Positions 31,504-43,315 of a stretch of DNA of 64,000 bases are shown piece by piece; positions within the stretch are counted from its first letter, which is position 1; each line of letters starts with the position of its first letter. The DNA lies in assembly GCF_000192795.1 (NCBI RefSeq), contig NW_007360612.1, positions 61,438-125,437 on the forward strand, in the 5' to 3' direction. Source of the DNA: Vavraia culicis subsp. floridensis. Taxonomy: Eukaryota; Microsporidia; Pleistophoridae. The notes below the pieces were generated by a model. The model did not search any database. It was not told the DNA's origin and saw nothing but the letters and a program-made list of their open reading frames with translations. The position numbers were made by a program, and so were the translations under genes.

Positions 31504-31962
31504 ATGATGTTGGTTTTACACGATTTTATTTAATTGCATTTTTGAGATGGTTTATTTCCTGTGTCGTACTCTATTTCTGATGTGCATAGATGTGTTGATG
31601 TTCAAAATACACACATCAAGTGCTTTGTTAGCACATCCTGGACAATAATTTTTTGGTTTGGATGCAGCAAAAGATAAGTAAACGAGTTCACGTGAAAAAA
31701 CGCAACAAAAATGTCGCTCTACATGGTATAGTACACTTTAAAAATCAGTAAAAACGACCCTTGCATCGTTTGAAGAAAGTTACAATCCGAGAGCAGCCTA
31801 AAGTATTTTCTATGTTTGAGTGGATAAAACAATTTCGCTACCTAAGAAGGATACTTTATTGAGGCAGCGATTCCAACAGGTTTTATCACTCCACCTAGCT
31901 CTGATGCCAGTATTTTAATAATTACCAGAGGGTGTTGACCACTCACACCGATCGATTACATA
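31504..31962. other. intergenic between convergent genes
   Basis: 3' flanks of the coiled-coil gene and the Med4-like gene. No ORF of note. Confidence 0.5.
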
Positions 31963-32358
31963 CTAAAATTCGAACACTTCTTCCTCTTCTATTTTCTCTT
32001 CGACGTTTTCCTTATCATAATGCAGCATCTCCTTGACAGGAAATGGTGGCAAACCACCTCGCTGGTTGAAATGCACATTTTGTGATAATCCGATGTACGC
32101 TGCATAATGTATCAGCTCATTCTCATCAATATCGATGCTTCTGTGCTCTTGATCAAGGTCTGCCTGCAGTATTGTTTCGTAAACACTTTTATGGTACTGA
32201 AATATTTTGTTCCTCAAATCTTCAGGGCGCACACTGTTGTAAATGAGCGAGAGATTGGTTTCGAGCTTGACGAGCGATTCTAATGGTACCTTATCATCCA
32301 AGTACAACTGCAATTGGCTGAGAAACCTGCTGCTTTCTCTCACAAAAATTTTTTTCAT
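31963..32358 (-). CDS. MED4: Mediator subunit 4-like protein
   Basis: 131 residues: an N-terminal helical part (about 1-75) and then the segment ELIHYAAYIGLSQNVHF, a gap and LPPFPVKEMLHYD. The succession of an I-x-Y-A-x-x-I helix, a short loop and P-P-F-P-x-x-E-M is the hallmark of Med4, a middle-module subunit of Mediator that links RNA polymerase II to regulators. The acidic tail (EEKIEEEEVFEF) is unusual. The frame opens upstream from a TTG at 32406, but the ATG at 32358 is chosen because CCCC lies 5 nt before it. The protein is about half the length of yeast Med4. The similarity is confined to the second half, so the call is moderate. Confidence 0.5.
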   Translation of the reverse strand: MKKIFVRESSRFLSQLQLYLDDKVPLESLVKLETNLSLIYNSVRPEDLRNKIFQYHKSVYETILQADLDQEHRSIDIDENELIHYAAYIGLSQNVHFNQRGGLPPFPVKEMLHYDKENVEEKIEEEEVFEF

Positions 32359-34102
32359 GAACTGGGGTACAAGAGTGGCCGGTATTGGTTTCAAGCGAGC
32401 ATCCAAAATTATGATCGCTTGTAAACAAAGGGTCTTTCCATTTTTCTGCCACCAGAGAACCTTTCACATGGATAAATAATAAATTTACTTGTTCTTGAGT
32501 TACGACCTTCGCACGGATAGCACGAGTTGGTTATGAACATTGCGAAAAAGTGTCATATACAAGGATTGAGCCCGTATAGAAATAAATATGTGCTCCTATA
32601 CCTAGAAAACGTGCAATATCGCAGAATATTGGTATAACTCAATCTAAATGAGCCAGAACACGCATTTTTGATACCAAACTTGCCATCTGTCAAAAGATAC
32701 ACCATGTTCCACGTTTTGAATGTTGGCAAGCCATACATATCATTAAAATCATAATATACCAACTAAAGATAAAAATTTCGCTTGAAATGTGCGCCTGCTA
32801 CATCAATAGTCCCATAGAGCGGATACACATCTGCTTTGATATCAAGTAACACGGGGTACACGTTAAAAGGCGCCATGCACACAAAAGGGTGTACCTGTTG
32901 GTATTATGAAGATAGGTGTTGATTTATCTATCAAAATGCTTCCTTCCTCTGCTGATAGGCCTTCTCCTAGTGTGAGCCCTTGTTATGATCTTTCAAATTT
33001 TTGATATCGTATTGACAGGAAAAACTTTAAAACGCGGTTCGATTCAAGTTTCGATAGAGAGGCGCATTCCGATGAACGTATCCAAGTGTTGAGAAAGAAA
33101 ATATTAAACTATTTTTGATTAATGACTTGGTGTTAATGTGTGATAAAGAACGTGCAAATGAAAAAGGTAAAATATGAACGTACGTGCCGAGCTACAACTC
33201 TGCACAGTTTCGTTGCTCAGGTGCCTCTAAAAAGCAGGAAAATAGTTTGTATTGCTTTGATGCTCTTTATCGAGAGTGAGGTCGGCAGTCGTTTTGACTC
33301 TGTTATGATTTATGAGATGGCCTCGATGCAGGTTTCCACCGTCGAACATTCTTAGACACATGTTTGCCGGTAATGAAGTGTCTACGAAATTTTATCATAA
33401 TCACGGTGATAGACACATGATCAAATAAATACCTTTTTGGGTTAAAACACGGTGAAAATGTTTTATCAGGCACGTTCATGACCGAGATAATACTTTTCAC
33501 GCTTTGTGTGCTCTACGACTGCTTTTTTTCATCAATAAAATTCCAAATTTAAGCGCTTTGAACTGGTGAAAAATGCCTGAGTGCTTACCAGACAAGAAAA
33601 TAAGTGGTACACCGAGCTTGGTACGTGCACTTTTCCCTTATATTTGCGTGAGAGGAACATTTTTGGCTAGATCACTCCTTTAATGTGGATAGACATAAAA
33701 GTAGTAAATTGATCAATTATTAGCCATTTCTCGTTCAATTCATAACGATTCTTCATAAATAAGTATTTATGTACCATTGTCCTCGTGTGCTTCTTGTGCA
33801 TGATAGAGATGTACATATTGATCCATGAAAACAATCAAAAAGATCCCGATAGTACTGAAATTGAGTATCTATAACTCATACAATATGTGCGACACTGTTT
33901 TATACCGGGTGTTTTTATTGAATAAAGAGTAGAAACCGCCAAAAAGGTAAAATGAGGCGAAGATCGCCTGTATATGTTACGTAATAGCGTACAATGCAAA
34001 AAACAGTTGCTTTATCACATCCCATACAACCGTTTCTGTCTCAGATGTAAAACATATGTTTGCAACATTTAAAATATTGCAAGCCGTGATGACCCCATAA
34101 AA
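32359..34102. other. intergenic, no gene seen
   Basis: Frames at 32553-32762 (-), 33140-33355 (+) and 33303-33500 (-) have no start signal or similarity. The last about 30 bases (including CCCC) are the start region of the Sac1 gene. Confidence 0.5.
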
Positions 34103-35707
34103 ATGGAGAAGCAACATATGCTAGTTTACGAAAATAACGAAAAACTGGTCATCAAAAACGTGTCAGAGGATAATGAGGAGACACTTACGTTGTCGAAGGT
34201 GCTTGGCACGGGCAGCTTTAGAGGGAACAACGAGAACGATGTCTTTAAGTGCAGCTACAGAATACTAGGATTGTATGGCATGCTGTGCTTGGGTGAAAAC
34301 AGGTATGTGATTCTCGTGACAAAGAGTGTTAAAATAGGACACGTTGCGAATTATCCTGTGTACGAGATTAAAGAAGTGCAGATAAAGGAGCTGCTGCGCA
34401 AAAGCAGCAAGGGCACGAATGATGCCTTCCTGCTGAAGAAAGCGCTCGAATTTTTCAGAAATCCCGGAATCATGTATTCGGAATTTCCCCTCTACAGCAG
34501 CAACATGGACCAGGAAAACACCGATTTCATTTTCAACCACAACTTGATCGGTATGCTCAAGAGCCATGTCAAGGGCTCTGTCTCCAAGTACGTGATCCGA
34601 TCGATCTACGGGTCATTCCAGTACATCGATGTTGAGCGGTTTTCGATTGTTCTTGTGTCGCGCAGATCATGGAAAAATGTTGGTGCGCGATTTATCCGGC
34701 GCGGCTTGAACAGAGAGAAGGAGGCAGCCAATTCTATAGAAACAGAGCAGTATGTAATAATGAAGGTCGATGAGAAGCCCACCAACTCGTTTTTGCAGCT
34801 GCGCGGTTCGATACCACTCTATTGGAAGCAAGATCTCACATACAAGTATCGACCGATCATAAAAATTGTGAAAACTAACCCACTCAAGGAGTATGACACG
34901 AAATTGTGTAAAAAGTACAAGAACGTGTTTTATCTCAATCTGATACAAAACGTGGGATACGAAAGTGGCTTGAACAAGGTCTATGTCTCGAAGCTTGCAG
35001 ATAATTGTTTAAAGTACCTGCATTTTGATTTTGTCAGGGAGAGGCTCTTTGTTGATTATAACAAAAAACTGCAGCTGCTGTGTTTGATAGCACCACAGCT
35101 GCAGCGAAACAGCTTTCATGATTCCAAGGGCAATCAGAAGGGCATTATCCGTACAAACTGCGTAGATTCGCTCGATCGAACCAATGTTGTGCAGTTTTTC
35201 ATAGCCGAGGAGATGCTTGCAAGCCAGCTCAAGAGCCTCAAGCTGAGAAAAGATGATGTACCAGAATTCGAGATGAGGTACAAAAACATGTGGATCAACA
35301 ATGGAAATATGCTGTCGTATCAGTACTCGGGCACGAACGCGCTTGGCGCTGAGGTTGTGCTTCACGGTAGACAGAACTTAAGAGGGGCCCTTACAGATTT
35401 CTATAACTCAGGGGTGAGGTACTTTCTCAATAGATTTTATCATGGCGATTTGCAGACATCGTATGATATCATATCAGGCAATTACAAGCAGCTGAAGATA
35501 GCCAAGCGCAAGAGATACTTCAATTTTTCATATTTCTTCCTCCTTTTCTTTGCCAGTATTTCATACACCTCATACTACATTTTTGATACAGTCAATTTTC
35601 CTAGAGAGTTGCTCGTGTATTTTTTGGTATCATGCTTTGTTGTGCCTATTCTATATCCGTTTATTGCTAGGTATTGCTTCAATTACCCATACTTTGAAAG
35701 CGATTAA
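34103..35707 (+). CDS. SAC1: Sac1-type phosphoinositide phosphatase
   Basis: 534 residues. The SAC domain spans roughly 50-440, with the catalytic CX5R(T) motif NCVDSLDRTNVVQ (Cys353, Arg359). The C-terminus has two hydrophobic segments (about 476-525) separated by a short polar loop, the usual ER/Golgi anchor of Sac1. The enzyme removes the 4-phosphate from PI4P and so sets the phosphoinositide identity of ER and Golgi membranes. Length and order are close to yeast Sac1 (623), with shortened loops. CCCC lies 6 nt before the ATG. No other phosphoinositide enzyme is in the window. Confidence 0.9.
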   Translation: MEKQHMLVYENNEKLVIKNVSEDNEETLTLSKVLGTGSFRGNNENDVFKCSYRILGLYGMLCLGENRYVILVTKSVKIGHVANYPVYEIKEVQIKELLRKSSKGTNDAFLLKKALEFFRNPGIMYSEFPLYSSNMDQENTDFIFNHNLIGMLKSHVKGSVSKYVIRSIYGSFQYIDVERFSIVLVSRRSWKNVGARFIRRGLNREKEAANSIETEQYVIMKVDEKPTNSFLQLRGSIPLYWKQDLTYKYRPIIKIVKTNPLKEYDTKLCKKYKNVFYLNLIQNVGYESGLNKVYVSKLADNCLKYLHFDFVRERLFVDYNKKLQLLCLIAPQLQRNSFHDSKGNQKGIIRTNCVDSLDRTNVVQFFIAEEMLASQLKSLKLRKDDVPEFEMRYKNMWINNGNMLSYQYSGTNALGAEVVLHGRQNLRGALTDFYNSGVRYFLNRFYHGDLQTSYDIISGNYKQLKIAKRKRYFNFSYFFLLFFASISYTSYYIFDTVNFPRELLVYFLVSCFVVPILYPFIARYCFNYPYFESD

Positions 35708-37403
35708 ATGTGTTTAATGACAACTCAGGTTTCTTTGTTGGGTGCGTCTTTTGAGGGAGCAGTATGACATTAAGTGATCAAAAAGTGTCTGACATAATTT
35801 AATTTATCACTTGACAAAACAAACCAGATTTGTTCTGTAAAAATGCGGGCATATGCTTTGTTTGATGTTGTTTGCGCATCACGAAAGCGGCAACATTTTC
35901 ATATTTACTCTGCGCATGTACCTAAATACATAGGAAGATCTATCCGTTTTCTTGGCTGCCACATTTACATAAAAAGAACAGCCAATATCCACGGTTTAAA
36001 GTCTTTCTTTATCCGATTTATGTCAATAATACAATGAATTAGGAATATGGTGCGATGAATAGAACCTTGTACGAATAAATCCCGCTAAAGCACTTTTTAT
36101 TGGCAGTCTACGGAATAAACTTAATAACTGTTGATGTTGTAGAGAAAATCATAATTGGTTAGATGTGACGTAAGGAGCACTAAATTTTTACGGTTAAAAT
36201 TACGAATATTTGATTTAAGCAATAAGTAAAGCACTTCCTCGACCAACACCTCCTTTCATATTACAATTAAGTAAAGTTTTCCTTCAAAAATGGTTTTATC
36301 ACGGATTTGTTCATTATTTGTTGTACGATACGAGCATTTGTAAAGATAGAGGTGTGATACTAATCATCATAAAAAAAGATATAGCAGCGCTGCGTAGAGG
36401 AACAAAGAACAGATCAACAGCGCCTATAACACGGCATCGTCATACATCAGCTGTGAGTTGTACCTCTAATCAACAATTACTGTAATTAAACGTACTCTGT
36501 CAACATATGACGGTTCAGCAATATTGCTTGCAAAACAAAGTACTAAGCGGCTCTACTGCTCATCATTTATGTGTTTTGTAGCAGCAAATTGATCAGAATA
36601 TCTATTTTAAAGGCTATTACCGTGCACAGTGCTCACGGTCAAGTAAAACAAAACGTTATTTGATTACTTGGACATTTTGAATGCTGTAGGATTGGTTTAA
36701 ACGGTTATTTCAGCAAAAAAGTTCTAAATCTGGTGTTCAAAGTCGGCAAGTTCAATCTTTTATTACTTACCTGCTCTCAACCTACGGTAAAAAAGAATAT
36801 AATCGCTTAAAAATAATTTAACCGAAGTAGTAATAAATTTATTATTAATTAAAAAGAACACATGTAATTGCTGTTTGCACTTACTTTTGAGCACTTTGTA
36901 GCGCTCATACTGTTTACTGATCTTTTTGTAGCTTTACCTTGGTTTGTACTCCACGATTAAAATTAATTTTGAGCTGTTCAGGTACGACCAAAACATGTGC
37001 AAGAATTTTTGCCGTTTCACAGCATGTGGATGCTTAAGCTATTAGTAAATTATTACTGGTATTATACGCGTAAATGCGCTACATATCGTGTATACATGTT
37101 CAGCTTTCTAGTAGTCTGCGGTACTGTGCAAGAATATAGCACAATATTTGTGAGTAACCTCACACCGTACTTAATGAAACACATGTTTATAATTGTGCTG
37201 TTCTATCCAGGGTTATACTTTGCGAAAAATACTGTTAAACAGTCCTTTATGAGATGAGTACTGATCAAACATAGCACCTTCCTTTTGCAAACCTACCTTC
37301 CATGGTGATATCAACAATAAATAAAATAATTCTGCCGTTCCTAAACGGTGATCAAAGCGATCAACACAGTAAAATAATCGTCCATTTACCTCAACTATTT
37401 TAT
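35708..37403. other. AT-rich intergenic region, no firm gene
   Basis: Weak ATG frames at 35843-36037 (+, hydrophobic N-terminus) and inside 36997-37257 (+, two hydrophobic segments) lack start signals and similarity. Everything else has frequent stops. Confidence 0.45.
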
Positions 37404-37934
37404 TTAATTATCGTTACGCTCGTTTATATTTTCCTTATTCTGTGGACAGATTTGTCTGCGTGCAGCGTAACTAAAGGTTCCCTTTGGTATGGTCGCATTA
37501 TTAGACACGTACGGACTGGCAGCGGTCCTGCTTTTATTTAGCTGCGCAGGCGTAAACTCAATTTTCTGTTTCTCGGCCATCTTTGGACCAATCAATGGCC
37601 CTTTAAACTCTCCAACCTTTCTCAGGCACCTGCACAAGGCATACAAGCAGATCCTAACCTGATTAAAATTGCTTCCTTCATACAAATCATTAATGTCAAA
37701 AATCTCGTAATCCTCAACACCGATCCTCTTAGCTGCCTGTATAAATGCGAAAATATTCTCTCTTTGCAGAAACGCACTCTTTTTATCTGAGTAACCACAC
37801 GAACCTGGCTGTAGCTTATTCATCAGCTTGCACAGCACGATGCCGTCCCTGAGCGATTCCTCCAAATCATCATGGATTGTCTCTTGGGTGATACATTCGA
37901 TCCATTGTTTTAATTCCGTGTTTTGCTGCGACAT
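37404..37934 (-). CDS. transgelin/calponin-type actin-binding protein (Scp1-like)
   Basis: 176 residues. A single type-3 calponin-homology domain (about 5-107) shows LKQWIECITQE, LRDGIVLCKLMNKLQPG and ENIFAFIQAAKRIGV, followed by a GPLIGPKMAEKQKIEFTPAQL segment as in yeast Scp1 and animal transgelin. The short C-terminal calponin-like repeat is degenerate. Such proteins bundle actin filaments and help cortical actin. A run of five Cs (CCCCC) with CTCA directly precedes the ATG, a strong form of the start signal seen before several other genes. Confidence 0.88.
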   Translation of the reverse strand: MSQQNTELKQWIECITQETIHDDLEESLRDGIVLCKLMNKLQPGSCGYSDKKSAFLQRENIFAFIQAAKRIGVEDYEIFDINDLYEGSNFNQVRICLYALCRCLRKVGEFKGPLIGPKMAEKQKIEFTPAQLNKSRTAASPYVSNNATIPKGTFSYAARRQICPQNKENINERNDN

Positions 37935-40550
37935 TGAGGGGGTGTCTCGGTTGATTTAAATAAATGACAGTAATTAACAGAATTTGAGGAATGCCGTTTT
38001 GAACAACGGCTCAATAACAACGTACAGTGATATGTGGGGGGTGTGAGCATGCCTCGTGAGTCCTGCGATCGTTTGCATCTTTCTTTTGCCCTAAAAAGAA
38101 GGTTTTACAAAAATACGAACTTTTACGGAATGATCAGAATTATTGCAGAGCCGACCTCTGACAGCACAAAAAGCAGCATTTACCAGCAAAGAGCACTTTC
38201 AGAAGAATAAGCTTGTCTTTAGATATCGAATAGTGCATTATTGTGATCTGCTCAAAATAAGGCAAATCAATTAAAAACGTACAACACACAATAAATTGTA
38301 TTTCTGCTTTGTTTATCTTAAACAGCGGAAAATAAATTGGAACAGTAATACGTGGTGAAGAGCAAAATATTCCGCTCGCCATAACATCTGAACATTTAGA
38401 CAGATGAAAATATACCGAACGCGTGCAAGGTTACAAGGTAAACTCGACCAGTCACACTCAAAATAGCATATTTGTTGTATGACCAGCAAAACCTGCCATA
38501 TCATATTACTAACCCGACAGCATAATATGCACACCGATATGCCATGATATCCTATCATCACGAATTATTTACCTCTTCCTTTTATTTCCGTAAAAAATTC
38601 TTCCTTTTTACGCCATCACCTGCTGCCCGATCATCAGCACTACTTACAGAGCAAATGATGAACAAGTGATTGATATAGCACGCTTATCTATGTCAACAGC
38701 CGAGTCATAACATCTACACGCGTTCAGCAACCGTACCTGTCATTTTAGTGAAATTTCCATAAAAAAGTGTTAAAAATACGAGAAAAAAGTGTCTTGTACA
38801 CTCTACATGTTTTTACCACACCATACATATCACACATAAGAAAGCATGACTTATATTCGTTCATATTCTTGTACAACTTGGCCGTCTGCCCGTAACGGGT
38901 CTTGGTCGTACAAATGCACCTTCTCCCGCCATTTCGTAATTTCACCCCTGGTCGCATCTTCCGTTCTCATCAGGCAGTTAATTCGGATACGTACCTTGTT
39001 ATGGCGGTACGGAACAGTGCTTTATAAGATGCAACAGCACATTAACCAAGCTTTGACACTGCTGTTCTACGATAAAGGCCTTTTTCTTCTTTTAAGGAGA
39101 AATAAAACTACTTATGAATGCAGTGATAAGTAAATTTATTATATTAGGCAGTACGTGCCGCTTCATCTCGCTTTTTGTCTTTCATCGCTATTTTTGCGTT
39201 ACTTGCTTGATCATCTCCCACAAATAACGTGCCATGAATAGTTTGCTAGAACGATTAAGAGAACAAAACAGAAAAGTATGTTTGGTTAAATGGTGCTGAA
39301 AACGGATTAAAATAAGTATATTTTGAACAATCAGAGAACACATCATAAGATACGTTGATACAGTACATCAACACACATCATCATTTGTACAAACGTGTTC
39401 TTTAATTTTTTTGAATATGTCATTTGTTTAACTCCTTGCGCTCGCTTAATTCTACCGACATTTCATCTCTCAGCATTTAATACGTTCGTTCTTACAGCAT
39501 ATTCTCAATCTTGTGCTTAATGAAAGGTTTTTTGACGAAAAGAATTGTTGGTGAAACGCGAACTGTGCCCGATTGCATGCCAAACAAATCTAACTGATCA
39601 AAAAATATTTATTAGCAATCCTGTCTAACATAGCACCTAATGTAACCTGCCCATTGCCAAACATCATCTTTTCTCTGCCGTTAGAAAGACCTTAAATTCT
39701 TTTTTGACCTGCTGAGAGCGTGTACCGTTGCAAAATTACCTTTTATCACTATAAAAGTGGTACAAAGCAACGGATTAGTGCGCTTTTCTCATAAAATATG
39801 TATCTTGTTAACTGCACCATACCTGGCAATGTGGTATTAATTATACCATACTGCCGTATAAAGGAGACGTAGTTCATCAACAAAGTACTAAATTTTATTT
39901 TATCGTTATTAAATATTTGATTAAAATACCAAATATCATTTTCTCTTCGCGTAAGTACCATCAGGATTTGCACAGTTAGACCTAAGTTTAAGCACCCATG
40001 TGTGTTCAGCGCTTTCTTAGCCCGAATAACTTTGTTGAAACAATCAAACCGATTTTTTATTCAAATCACACTCCTCAGTCTTTGATCCTCATTTACAAAT
40101 ACAACGGTTTTTTTGACCAGAACCGCACAATAAGTTAACACGGATCGTTCAGTTATTGTAACTTGTCCAGCAAGAGTACGATTCATCCAACCTATGTTGT
40201 TAATGTCTAAAGAGATAATCGTATTCTTGCAGAATTAAAGTTAATCTGGCTGATCAGCCTTTGCTCTCATGAAGAAGTACCACACGGTTGTCGTCCTGTA
40301 TTCCGCACGCTGATGAATAATGAGACTTTGTGAGTGATGCCCCGTCTTTCACAGCATGCATTTAACTGCGTGTTCATTTTTAACGATATCGTGCAATGCT
40401 CACAGAAATGGCCATTAGAGCATGAGATTGACACGTTTTGAGAACGTGTGCTTGCATTCCAAGCCACTATAGACAGATGAATGGATTGCAAACAGACAAC
40501 TGCAACCGCACCATCATAACAATGCAAAGGTATGACAAGCTGCTCTCCCA
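37935..40550. other. 2.6-kb region without an intact gene
   Basis: Contains one broken small ORF at 38745-38970 (described separately). Other frames (38140-38382, 38313-38561, 39749-39973) lack signals or similarity. The right end is the 3' flank of the 326-residue protein. Confidence 0.45.
38745..38970 (-). pseudogene. frameshifted small ORF, possibly SRP9/SRP21-like
   Basis: Starting with the ATG at 38970, 39 codons read to a stop at 38851 and contain KWREKVHLYDQDPLRADG followed by VVQEYER. Just before that stop a +1 frame opens and runs to 38745, with a part like CDMYGVV...CRVYKT and an LWKF end. Together they make about 75 residues arranged as in SRP9: a helix ending in D-P, a strand with V-x-x-Y, a strand with a D, then YKT and a last helix. 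SRP9/SRP21 binds the Alu end of the signal recognition particle RNA. One extra or missing base would explain the break; it may be a sequencing error, a pseudogene or a coincidence. Confidence 0.3.
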
Positions 40551-41531
40551 TCACTGATACTCCATCCACTTCACAAAGTAGTAGTAGCGGCTGTCCTTCA
40601 AATGTTCAAAATGAACTGCGCTCAACAGACCAGGACATGCATGCATTACATAACCTAAGAACAGAACGCTTTTATACTCATCATCCAAACGCTCAAATAT
40701 CGCTCGCTCGATCACCGGCATCCTTTTTCTTATGATCTCTGCCATTTCATCGTCAGACCCGCAGCCATTTTCTATGAACTGTACCGATCTGAACCGGTCA
40801 TTAAACTTGAAACTGAGCAACGTCTCATAAACAGTCGTACTCTCGTTTTTCATCGTACGCACAAATTCTTCAATAAATGTGAGTTTATGGCACAGTTTAA
40901 ACCGCTTGAAGTGCGTCTTTTTCAATTTTAATCGGAAAGGTGCAGCATAGCGCACTTTCAGCTCATCAGGAATGTCCCAGGATTGTACATCGGCTCTACT
41001 TTTGGAAATGAAGGCATCACCTGAGAATAAACTGACCATATCGTTGATCATATCTACTTCTGCGTGAAAAATATCATCGCAGGAACCGAAACAGTCCATT
41101 TCTGCACATACGCGATGCGTATCAGCACATAAACGGTCTTTAGTACCAAATTCATCCTTCTTTCGTGCGATCGTGTCTCTCAGCACTGTGTACACGTGCA
41201 ACAGCCTGAGAGCACCCTCACAATCGAAGGGATCCTTCCACTCATCCGAGTACTCTTTCGTCAGGAAGCAGCGTATTTTCTCGATAGGAAAGAACACCCG
41301 CTCATAATACGTGCACACACTCCCCTCAAGCACCTTTATAACGCTGTTGAGTCGTTGAATGGGCAATTCAAATACCCAGTCGGTGTTGTACGCACCGGTC
41401 TTCATCTGTTCGTACACAAGCATGGCGTTCTTGTACAGTTCAAGATTGTTTTGCACTTCTTTGCGTGCCTGCAGGTATAGATGCGAGTTTTTGCTCCGCA
41501 AGTTTTGTTTACGCTCGAACAGTTCTTTCAT
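40551..41531 (-). CDS. hypothetical soluble protein, 326 aa
   Basis: 326 residues from the ATG at 41531, which is directly preceded by CCCCCCTCA, the strong start signal. The longer frame from 41570 is therefore rejected. The protein is mostly helical with several cysteines (near 150-170 and in the last third), no signal peptide, and no membrane segment except a short hydrophobic run near 300. Charged helices (KKTHFKRFKLCHKL, MAEIIRKRMPVIERAIF) suggest a scaffold or tether. Codon use is like that of the housekeeping genes nearby, so it is a real gene. I do not recognise the family. Confidence 0.7.
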   Translation of the reverse strand: MKELFERKQNLRSKNSHLYLQARKEVQNNLELYKNAMLVYEQMKTGAYNTDWVFELPIQRLNSVIKVLEGSVCTYYERVFFPIEKIRCFLTKEYSDEWKDPFDCEGALRLLHVYTVLRDTIARKKDEFGTKDRLCADTHRVCAEMDCFGSCDDIFHAEVDMINDMVSLFSGDAFISKSRADVQSWDIPDELKVRYAAPFRLKLKKTHFKRFKLCHKLTFIEEFVRTMKNESTTVYETLLSFKFNDRFRSVQFIENGCGSDDEMAEIIRKRMPVIERAIFERLDDEYKSVLFLGYVMHACPGLLSAVHFEHLKDSRYYYFVKWMEYQ

Positions 41532-42868
41532 TGAGGGGGGCCAGCAGGAGTAAAAGTGGAAATAGGGCACTAATAGCTGCCATTGAGTGGTGGTGTCTGA
41601 AATGGTGTGTAGAGAGTGTATGGCAAGCAGATACCCACGGTAAATTTATATTGGTGTAAAAAAGGTACTTTATCTTCCTCTAGCACAGCTACACTATCCA
41701 AATATACGTAGGTACATTTGTAAATATGATAAGAATATTCTTTGATAAGCTGTGGTATTTTCGTAATGATACGATTGAAGCGATCAAGCACAGCCTCTCT
41801 GCACCAAAAGGAGCTTTTATATTGCACGGCATGTTCTGTGCACCAGAACAAGTGTTTGATGGAGGTACCACGTGCACATGGTAGCACCGATATGCCAAGG
41901 TACGTGTCTGTGATAAGGCACTTCGCCTATTTAATACAGTTCCATGATCAATCGTGCAAATTTAGCGCGCATAGTTGCTAACAAATGACCTCCTCGTGCT
42001 ATCGATAGCTAAACAATTCTTCCTGGCAGATTGTTTCTTCGTTTACGATCCTTACCTAAAATCATTAACATTCTTACAGTCAACCTTTTTACGTTCTTCA
42101 AATGTTTTACGTAATTTTGGAGAGGTACAGTAAATCACTCTGTGCAGTTTGCTCTCCTGTAAAGCAAAGCTTACATTAATGTGAAAACATAGTGCAACTA
42201 TTAATTGATAGTACGTAAGATAATACATTATTACCGTACTGTGGATGGATCCTATCTTATGAATCGATAGTACACAGGATAGGAAGCATCCACAGTTATG
42301 GTGTACAAAACCTAAAAACCTGTTAAATGCTATTTTATCGCAACATTTCATTTACATTACCAGATTATACTGGTTGTATTGCTGAACTGATAATTTTATT
42401 TTGTACTAGCTGTGCTATTTCCATTTATAGAACGGTAAAAACTGTTCTTTCCATTCAATGATACTTTCTTCTTTTCATATGTCGTATTATGTTTTTTCTA
42501 TTGTTTAAGATTTTATGGTAGGAGTTAATTAATTAGCTACTATTCGGTGATCGTGTTTTAATGTTGTTAGCAGATAACAATTGAGGGCGTTTCGGAAAGA
42601 ATGAGTTGTACGACAACTTTAGGCCCTTTATTCAGTGCAAATATATGAAACAAAATATTTTTATTTTTATCGAAGGGTCAAATAATTTATTCCACAGAAC
42701 TAACCAATCATATTTCGAGTTGTCTTTTTATTTATATGAGTGAATGATGATTAAATTATTTCAACATTCCTGTGCACCAATTGATAGTTGTTAAGCATTT
42801 AAATTTTATTACTCTCGGCACTCTTCACACCATGCCTGTGCAAAACGCTGCTGCTTCTCATAATACCA
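41532..42868. other. intergenic, no gene seen
   Basis: Frames at 41570-41887, 41742-41981 and 42052-42351 overlap on opposite strands and have no start signal or similarity. The part from 42380 on is AT-rich with many stops. Confidence 0.5.
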
Positions 42869-43315
42869 TTACAAACATCTTTGCTTCGTACTGCATCTCC
42901 TGATGAAAGTCTTAAGCACCACCACCATGTTAATGATCACAGGACACAAAAGCGGAAACCAAATACCAAAATTGAACAAAGGTGGTAGGTAGTACCTAAA
43001 ACCACCACCACTCCTAAAATCTAAACTGCTCAACATCGCATCTATCCGCATGTCATTCATCTCCGAAAAAATGAAAAGAGCATGCACATCACGTGCATGC
43101 AAAAAATGCGAGTACCGTATCACCTTCTTCAACTTATGGTAGTAGTGCGTGTGTGCTTCCATTGCACCAGCATCGTAAAGCTCGTTGAACCGTATCTTTA
43201 ACTGCTTTTGTGCGTGCTCTGCCGCTGTTTGTGCGATACGCGGTGGTGCGAAGTGAACAGTGATGATTAGGACGATTGAGCAGGTGTAGAGCAGGGATGT
43301 TGTGAATGGATTCAT
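42869..43315 (-). CDS. membrane protein with two or three helices (148 aa), possibly Get1-like
   Basis: 148 residues from the ATG at 43315, with CCC about 6 nt upstream. An upstream TTG-initiated extension to 43468 is rejected. There is an N-terminal membrane segment (about 5-25), a basic/amphipathic region (about 30-95) and a C-terminal hydrophobic region (about 112-140) ending in basic residues. This TM-coiled-coil-TM(-TM) plan resembles Get1/WRB, the ER receptor for tail-anchored proteins, but I see no decisive motif. It could equally be another small ER or mitosome membrane protein. Confidence 0.45.
   Translation of the reverse strand: MNPFTTSLLYTCSIVLIITVHFAPPRIAQTAAEHAQKQLKIRFNELYDAGAMEAHTHYYHKLKKVIRYSHFLHARDVHALFIFSEMNDMRIDAMLSSLDFRSGGGFRYYLPPLFNFGIWFPLLCPVIINMVVVLKTFIRRCSTKQRCL

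Noticed and set aside
36997..37257. 86-codon frame with hydrophobic segments
   Set aside because: It begins with GTG; internal ATGs have no start signal and no similarity is visible.
41532..41570. Upstream start for the 326-aa protein
   Set aside because: The internal ATG at 41531 has CCCCCC directly before it; the extension would include this signal as coding.
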